Positions 59,321 through 64,000 of a stretch of 64,000 bases of DNA are shown here, one piece after another. Each line of letters begins with the position of its first letter. The stretch's first letter is position 1. Both the position numbers and the translations under genes were made by a program. The stretch comes from an uncultured Butyrivibrio sp. (GTDB lineage: Bacteria > Bacillota > Clostridia > Lachnospirales > Lachnospiraceae), in NCBI RefSeq assembly GCF_947169445.1, contig NZ_CAMVPU010000006.1, forward strand, positions 1 to 64,000, read 5' to 3'. The notes beneath the pieces are model-generated. The model saw only the letters and a program-made list of their open reading frames with translations. It made no database searches and was not told the DNA's origin.

Positions 59321-60232
59321 TCACCTTCTGCCCGCCATGGCGCGCTTCTTGGCAATGTCTGAAAGGCGTTTTTCTATCTGATTGCGGATAAAGAGCTTGT
59401 CCGTATCTTTTACTAGATAGTACATGTAGGAATCCAGCACCAGTCCCTGAGGAAGGCCACGTCCCACAAGTTTAAAGTTCCTAAAGCCCATTCCAATATA
59501 GTCAGCCATCTCCTCCTTAGAAATGAAGGCAGGCTTATTCTTGCAATCTTCAAAGGATTTCTTTTCCTGCCTGTTAGGGCATGGGAAAGGTCTTGCAACC
59601 TCATAATCAAGCTGCTTTTTTGCTTCATCCCTGTAGTGTTCAAGACGCTTTGGGCAGTTCGGGAAGCAGATCTCATCTACGAGAATTTCTACCCTGTCTG
59701 CCACAGGCTCAAGACCCTTAAGAACAGTCTCATCATGATTCATGTCATAATCAAGAACCACCATAAAATAGTCTTTTTCAAGCTCCTGATGAAGCTTTTC
59801 AGGATCGGTAATTCGCTTTGTTGTAGATGAAATGTACTTAAAGTTCGGATACTCTTTTCGCAGGTAATCCTCCAGAATCTGCGTATTCACAAGCACCTGA
59901 TTCTCACCATTATCAGCCATTTGCATCACAAGATTGCAATAGGTGTCATTTAAGTGTTTCTCTTCTATAAGCGGATTAGTCCAGGTAAAGCGCACAGGAA
60001 CGTGTCTTGAGTTAAAAAGCTTGATGGTACGCTCAATTTCATTTTTGGGACAAAAGCCAAGAACTGTCCTACCGCCATTCCATATAGCTCCGGGGAATGT
60101 GCCATAAACACTTCCTACCCGATAATTATCATTAAAACTGTTTGGAAATTCTCTCATAAGATCTATGAGAGTTATATTCAGATCCCTGAATACACTGAAT
60201 CCTGGCAGATGCCAGTATATGTAATCTTTCAT
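59321..60232 (-). CDS. U32-like TIM-barrel protein, unknown function
   Basis: 303 residues, soluble. Cys residues in DEICFPNCPKR and FPCPNRQ, separated by about 35 residues, resemble the iron-sulphur Cys pattern of U32 collagenase/hydroxylase-type proteins (UbiU, RlhA). Other marks are FTWTNPLI and MGFRNFKLVGRGL. Function not known; RNA or small-molecule modification is possible. GGGGGAATT before the ATG. It stands 36 bases upstream of the serine hydrolase gene. Confidence 0.65.
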   Translation of the reverse strand: MKDYIYWHLPGFSVFRDLNITLIDLMREFPNSFNDNYRVGSVYGTFPGAIWNGGRTVLGFCPKNEIERTIKLFNSRHVPVRFTWTNPLIEEKHLNDTYCNLVMQMADNGENQVLVNTQILEDYLRKEYPNFKYISSTTKRITDPEKLHQELEKDYFMVVLDYDMNHDETVLKGLEPVADRVEILVDEICFPNCPKRLEHYRDEAKKQLDYEVARPFPCPNRQEKKSFEDCKNKPAFISKEEMADYIGMGFRNFKLVGRGLPQGLVLDSYMYYLVKDTDKLFIRNQIEKRLSDIAKKRAMAGRR

Positions 60233-60400
60233 AATTCCCCCTAGATTTCCCCGTAATATGCACTTTTTATTATACTTTTCATGGGCTTTTCTTGCAATTG
60301 TTTACTCCAATAAAGTCTGTTATTACCATTAGATTTGTGTTAATCTATTTAGGATGTGCGAATAGCATTTCAAAAGAACTTTCGAAAAAGGAGAATCATC

Positions 60401-61678
60401 ATGAGCGATCAGAAACTCGGAACAAAATGCGTCCAGGCCGGATACACTCCCGGAAATGGCGAGCCAAGACAGATTCCAATTATTCAGTCCACAACTTTTA
60501 AATATGATACCAGCGAAGATATGGGGAAACTATTTGACCTTGAGGCTTCAGGATATTTTTATACAAGGCTTCAGAATCCTACCAATGACCATGTTGCAGC
60601 CAAGATTGCAGCATTAGAAGGCGGATGTGCCGCTATGCTTACATCTTCAGGACAGGCCGCAAACTTTTTTGCCCTCTTTAATATATGTGAATGCGGAAGC
60701 CACATTGTAGCTTCTTCTTCAATCTATGGCGGCACCTTTAATCTGATTGCCGTAACTATGGCAAAGATGGGCGTCGAAGTTACCTTCGTTTCACCAGACG
60801 CCTCAGAAGAGGAATTGAATGCTGCATTTAAAGATAATACAAGAGCAGTATTCGGTGAAACAATTGCCAACCCTGCACTTACTGTTCTCGACATCGAGAA
60901 ATTTGCAAAGGTTGCTCATAGCCACGGTGTTCCACTTATTGTTGATAATACTTTCCCAACACCGGTAAACTGCAGACCAATTGAATGGGGAGCTGATATT
61001 GTAACCCACTCTACTACCAAATATATGGATGGCCACGGCGCAGCTGTAGGTGGCGCTATCGTTGATTCCGGAAACTTTGACTGGATGGCACATGCGGACA
61101 AGTTCCCAGGTCTTACTCAGCCCGATGATTCATATCACGGAATAGTTTATGCTGAGAAGTTCGGAAAAGAGGGCGCATTTATCACAAAATGTACTTCACA
61201 GCTTATGCGTGATTTTGGATGCATCCAGTCTCCGCAGAATGCATTTATCTTAAACCTTGGTCTTGAATCACTTCATGTTCGTATGCCCAAGCATGTTGAG
61301 AACGGCCTTGCAGTAGCTCAATTCCTTGAGAAACACCCTAAGGTTGTTAAGGTTAATTACCCTGGACTTGAGAGTGATAAGTACTATGAAACTGCTAAAA
61401 AATATATGCCAAACGGCGGATGTGGTGTTGTTTCCTTTGAGCTTGAAGGTGGCCGTGCTGCCGCTGAGAGTTTCATGAAAAAGTTAAAGCTTGCAGCTAT
61501 TGAGACACATGTTGCTGATGCACGTACCTGCTGCCTTAACCCTGCAACCTCTACTCACCGTCAGATGACAGACGAACAGCTTTCTGCAGCCGGAATTCCT
61601 GCCGGTCTTATCAGAATCAGCTGTGGTCTTGAAGATAAAGAGGATCTCATCGCAGATCTTGAAAATGCACTTGCATAA
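60401..61678 (+). CDS. metY: O-acetylhomoserine sulfhydrylase
   Basis: 425 residues from MSDQKLGTKCVQAGY with AAAAGGAGAATC upstream. PLP-dependent Cys/Met metabolism family: SGQAANFFAL cofactor loop, PLP Lys in THSTTKYMDGHG, and ISCGLEDKEDLI at the end. Makes homocysteine from O-acetylhomoserine and sulfide. No S-box or T-box leader is recognised. Single-gene unit with a strong terminator. Confidence 0.93.
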   Translation: MSDQKLGTKCVQAGYTPGNGEPRQIPIIQSTTFKYDTSEDMGKLFDLEASGYFYTRLQNPTNDHVAAKIAALEGGCAAMLTSSGQAANFFALFNICECGSHIVASSSIYGGTFNLIAVTMAKMGVEVTFVSPDASEEELNAAFKDNTRAVFGETIANPALTVLDIEKFAKVAHSHGVPLIVDNTFPTPVNCRPIEWGADIVTHSTTKYMDGHGAAVGGAIVDSGNFDWMAHADKFPGLTQPDDSYHGIVYAEKFGKEGAFITKCTSQLMRDFGCIQSPQNAFILNLGLESLHVRMPKHVENGLAVAQFLEKHPKVVKVNYPGLESDKYYETAKKYMPNGGCGVVSFELEGGRAAAESFMKKLKLAAIETHVADARTCCLNPATSTHRQMTDEQLSAAGIPAGLIRISCGLEDKEDLIADLENALA

Positions 61679-61697
61679 AATATTAGGATAAAAATTT

Positions 61698-61738
61698 AGG
61701 GGTCTCGCTCCAGATTGATCATCTGGGCGAGGCCCCTT
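61698..61738. terminator. Bidirectional terminator between metY and cstA
   Basis: AGGGGTCTCGC..CCAGAT pairs with ATCTGG..GCGAGGCCCCTT, with two mismatches and a five-base loop, between convergent genes. Confidence 0.85.
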
Positions 61739-61770
61739 AGGCTGTTTGTAGCATATAAATAATTTTGTTT

Positions 61771-63516
61771 TTATGCTGCTTTCTTTTCTTCTTCCTTCTT
61801 GGAAGCATGTTGTCTAATAAGTGTCTTAGCTGCGATATATGCCAGTACAAGTGAAAGCGCGATCAATAGTACTGCGATAATAGACTGGATAAGTGCCCAG
61901 TGATCAGCAGCGCCTGAAAGGAATGCGTTCATCTTGGCTATAACTGTCTGAACAAGTGAGCAGATTGTTACAAGAAGCATGAATACCATTGGAACAAAGA
62001 ACATTTTGTTGTTCTTGCCAACCTGGCCAAGCCATGTGCATACTGCAAGAAGTCCGATTGCTGCAAGGAGCTGATTTGCAGCACCAAAAAGCGGCCAGAT
62101 CTTTGTATATCCTGTCATACCAAGACTTACTCCAAGTACAACTGTAACAACTGTTGCTACGTATGGGTTTGCCAAAACCTTTTTATATCCAGTAAGGTCT
62201 TTTGCTGTCTGTCCTTTTTCTACAAAGAATTCCTGGAACATATATCTTGCAAGACGAGTTGCTGTATCCAGGGATGTAAGGCAGAAAATAGATACTGCAA
62301 GGATCAGCATCTGATACATAATGTTCGCTGCTCCCGGGATAAAGGTTCCGATCATGGCAGATAATCCGCCGGCAAAAACCTGAGTAGGACTTGCATAAGT
62401 GCCATCTGCAGCCTGTGACCATACAAAACCGATAGCGCAAAGTGAAATAACTGCTACGCTGCACTCTATAAGCATTGATCCATAGGATACAGGACGTGCA
62501 TTCTTTTCATTATCAAGCTGCTTAGCTGATGTTCCTGAAGAAACAAGCGAATGGAATCCTGAAATAGCGCCGCAGGCAATTGTTACAAAAAGAGCCGGGA
62601 ATGCTGTTCCTGTTGTAAATACTCCGGTTCCCTTAAGTGATGCATCTCCAAAAGCAGGTACCATAAAGCTTCCTTTTCCAACAAGTACAGCACCGATAAC
62701 TGCAATTATACCTGCAGCAATCATGAAGTAAAGAAGGAATGAACTAAGGTAATCTCTTGGCTGAAGAAGAATCCATACAGGAGTTACAGAAGCCACAAGA
62801 ATATATGCTCCTACTACCCACATCCATGTATTATAAGTAAGTGAAATTGGATGGAAGTTAAGGCCCAGTGCTACGATTCCGACGATTCCAACACATCCGA
62901 TAACTGAAGCAATGCCAACAGGTACATTTTTACGATATACAAAAAATCCAAATACAATAGCCAGCAAAATAAAAAGAATTGAAATCATTGCTGTTGATTC
63001 GTTAGCTGCAAGTGTTGCTCCTTCAACTGCCTTGCCTGCTGATGTTGTTGTGCCGAAGGTACTTGCAACGATAGAGCTAAATGCTGCCACAACCAAAAGA
63101 AGTGTCAGATAGCCAAATGTAAGGAAAAGCTTTTTTGCACCCTTTCCCATGGTAGAATTAATAATTTCTCCGATTGACTGTCCTTTGTTTCGAAGAGATG
63201 CAAAAAGTGCACCGAAATCATGTACTCCTCCGAAGAAAATTCCACCAATAAGAACCCACAAAAGAACCGGTACCCATCCAAATACTGCTGCCTGAATAGG
63301 ACCATTTATAGGACCTGCGCCTGCAATTGATGAAAAGTGATGTCCCATAACAACCGGTGTCTTAGCAGGTACATAGTCCATACCGTCCTCCAGTTCATGG
63401 GCAGGGGTTTTTCTGCTTGGATCAATCCCCCACTGCTTCGCAAGATAGCCGCCATAAAAAACATATCCGGCAGCCAGTATAGCGATGCTTACAATAAGTA
63501 ATACTGCTGCATTCAT
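61771..63516 (-). CDS. cstA: Carbon starvation protein CstA, pyruvate/peptide transporter family
   Basis: 581 residues and about sixteen membrane segments. Family marks: KTPVVMGHHFSSIAGAGPINGPI, GGVHDFGALFASLRNKGQSIGEI and SGFHSLVSSGTSAKQL. CstA-type proteins import pyruvate or peptides in starvation. It ends with a Lys/Glu-rich tail. Its start overlaps the upstream stop as ATGA, and its GGAGGAGAAAG ribosome site lies within the upstream gene, so the two are translated together. Confidence 0.94.
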   Translation of the reverse strand: MNAAVLLIVSIAILAAGYVFYGGYLAKQWGIDPSRKTPAHELEDGMDYVPAKTPVVMGHHFSSIAGAGPINGPIQAAVFGWVPVLLWVLIGGIFFGGVHDFGALFASLRNKGQSIGEIINSTMGKGAKKLFLTFGYLTLLLVVAAFSSIVASTFGTTTSAGKAVEGATLAANESTAMISILFILLAIVFGFFVYRKNVPVGIASVIGCVGIVGIVALGLNFHPISLTYNTWMWVVGAYILVASVTPVWILLQPRDYLSSFLLYFMIAAGIIAVIGAVLVGKGSFMVPAFGDASLKGTGVFTTGTAFPALFVTIACGAISGFHSLVSSGTSAKQLDNEKNARPVSYGSMLIECSVAVISLCAIGFVWSQAADGTYASPTQVFAGGLSAMIGTFIPGAANIMYQMLILAVSIFCLTSLDTATRLARYMFQEFFVEKGQTAKDLTGYKKVLANPYVATVVTVVLGVSLGMTGYTKIWPLFGAANQLLAAIGLLAVCTWLGQVGKNNKMFFVPMVFMLLVTICSLVQTVIAKMNAFLSGAADHWALIQSIIAVLLIALSLVLAYIAAKTLIRQHASKKEEEKKAA

Positions 63517-64000
63517 GATACTTTCTCCTCCTCCCTGTTAAGGGCTTTAAATATATTGGATAAGAGCGGTTTTAGCTCTTTTCCCGCGTAATTTGTAAGG
63601 ACTGTCTCTGTATCCAAAAAGGCAAGGCCTATTCTGGCCTCACAGTGGCCCCTTAAATTAAAAAGATATCCCTTGTCATAATGAAATCTTTTTAAAGTCT
63701 TTAAGACATCTTTAGGCGGAGTAGTATCAGCTATAACTACAACTGTCAGATATGAGCACATGTGATCTTTCTCAGGATATTTCTCATTACGACGTACCAG
63801 TTCCGGCTCCATGTGATCAACAATTGCGCTTCTTATTTCATCTATTAAATTTTCATCTATGGAATTTGCTTGTATGAAAAGAACATGCTCATAGGACCTG
63901 ATTGCCCATAGCTGAGCTTCTTTCTTTAAGACATATTTTTCACCAAGAGAAAAAAATCTCGCGTAGGCTGGATATACTTTTCCCCCCAACGAATAATTCT
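63513..64000 (-). CDS. Hypothetical protein coupled to cstA (5' part outside window)
   Basis: About 162 codons visible. The first start inside the window is a TTG at 63989, but the frame stays open to base 64000 (NYSLGGKVYPAYARFF), so the true start may lie beyond. Soluble, with EHVLFIQANSIDENLIDEI, VVVIADTTPPKDVL and NLRGHCEARIGLAFLD. Family not recognised. Its overlap with cstA points to a role in transporter regulation or use. Confidence 0.6.
   Translation of the reverse strand, partial: NYSLGGKVYPAYARFFSLGEKYVLKKEAQLWAIRSYEHVLFIQANSIDENLIDEIRSAIVDHMEPELVRRNEKYPEKDHMCSYLTVVVIADTTPPKDVLKTLKRFHYDKGYLFNLRGHCEARIGLAFLDTETVLTNYAGKELKPLLSNIFKALNREEEKVS

Noticed and set aside
60240..60400. S-box or T-box leader for metY
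   Set aside because: No long leader with the needed helices or T-box motif is seen; the gap is short and A/T-rich.

Overview
The window looks like chromosomal DNA of an anaerobic, low-GC Firmicute of the family Lachnospiraceae, most likely Butyrivibrio or Pseudobutyrivibrio. The basis is the order thl-crt-hbd-bcd-etfB of the acetyl-CoA-to-butyryl-CoA pathway, pectin-degrading glycosidases of families GH28 and GH105, many c-di-GMP and hybrid-kinase genes, and small families such as DUF6465. No rRNA, tRNA, CRISPR array or transposase was recognised. The genus is an inference from gene content. Layout: 1-4834, butyrate operon on the minus strand, with etfB cut by the window edge. 5167-13805, minus-strand housekeeping and motility genes: ribosome hibernation factor hpf, a secreted NlpC/P60 hydrolase, thioredoxin reductase, a short-chain dehydrogenase, cheY with a CheX-like phosphatase, an SseB-like protein and an M18 aminopeptidase. 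14013-22484, pectin and carbohydrate region: GH105, then on the minus strand GH28, a lipoprotein barnase, barstar, an S66 carboxypeptidase and a 38-residue ORF in tight array, then an esterase-like hydrolase and a zinc alcohol dehydrogenase. 22650-27310, small proteins, a GHKL sensor kinase, PlsC, a 5'-3' exonuclease and a cytidylate-kinase-like protein. 27348-32158, a complete branched-chain amino-acid-type ABC importer (livJHMGF). 33178-37665, small unknown genes and a divergent c-di-GMP module (REC-GGDEF-EAL plus Hpt, opposite REC-GGDEF). 37881-44945, sbcD-sbcC-MATE-SpeE-like operon. 45072-48107, SGNH plus MBOAT O-acylation pair. 48141-56765, a seven-gene phosphorelay operon (LytTR, DUF3021, REC, Hpt, hybrid kinase, DUF3798 lipoprotein, hybrid kinase). 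56984-57947, DUF4430 plus ECF S component. 58067-64000, serine hydrolase, U32-like protein, metY and cstA. The most unusual signal is a family of interspersed, highly structured repeats. Three copies of 145 bp (26524, 32325, 37691) share terminal inverted repeats, and the third is flanked by an exact 8-bp duplication, as expected for a non-autonomous mobile element (MITE). A diverged copy at 21138-21268 keeps the fold with a different but still paired stem. Shorter one-hairpin relatives lie at 10034, 46556 and 56222. Other points of note are a cluster of DnaA boxes upstream of hpf beside an A/T-rich tract, strong hairpins in three spacers of the butyrate operon, an exported barnase with its barstar inside a pectinase gene string, and two paralogous hybrid kinases that end in the same cut-down receiver-like tail.
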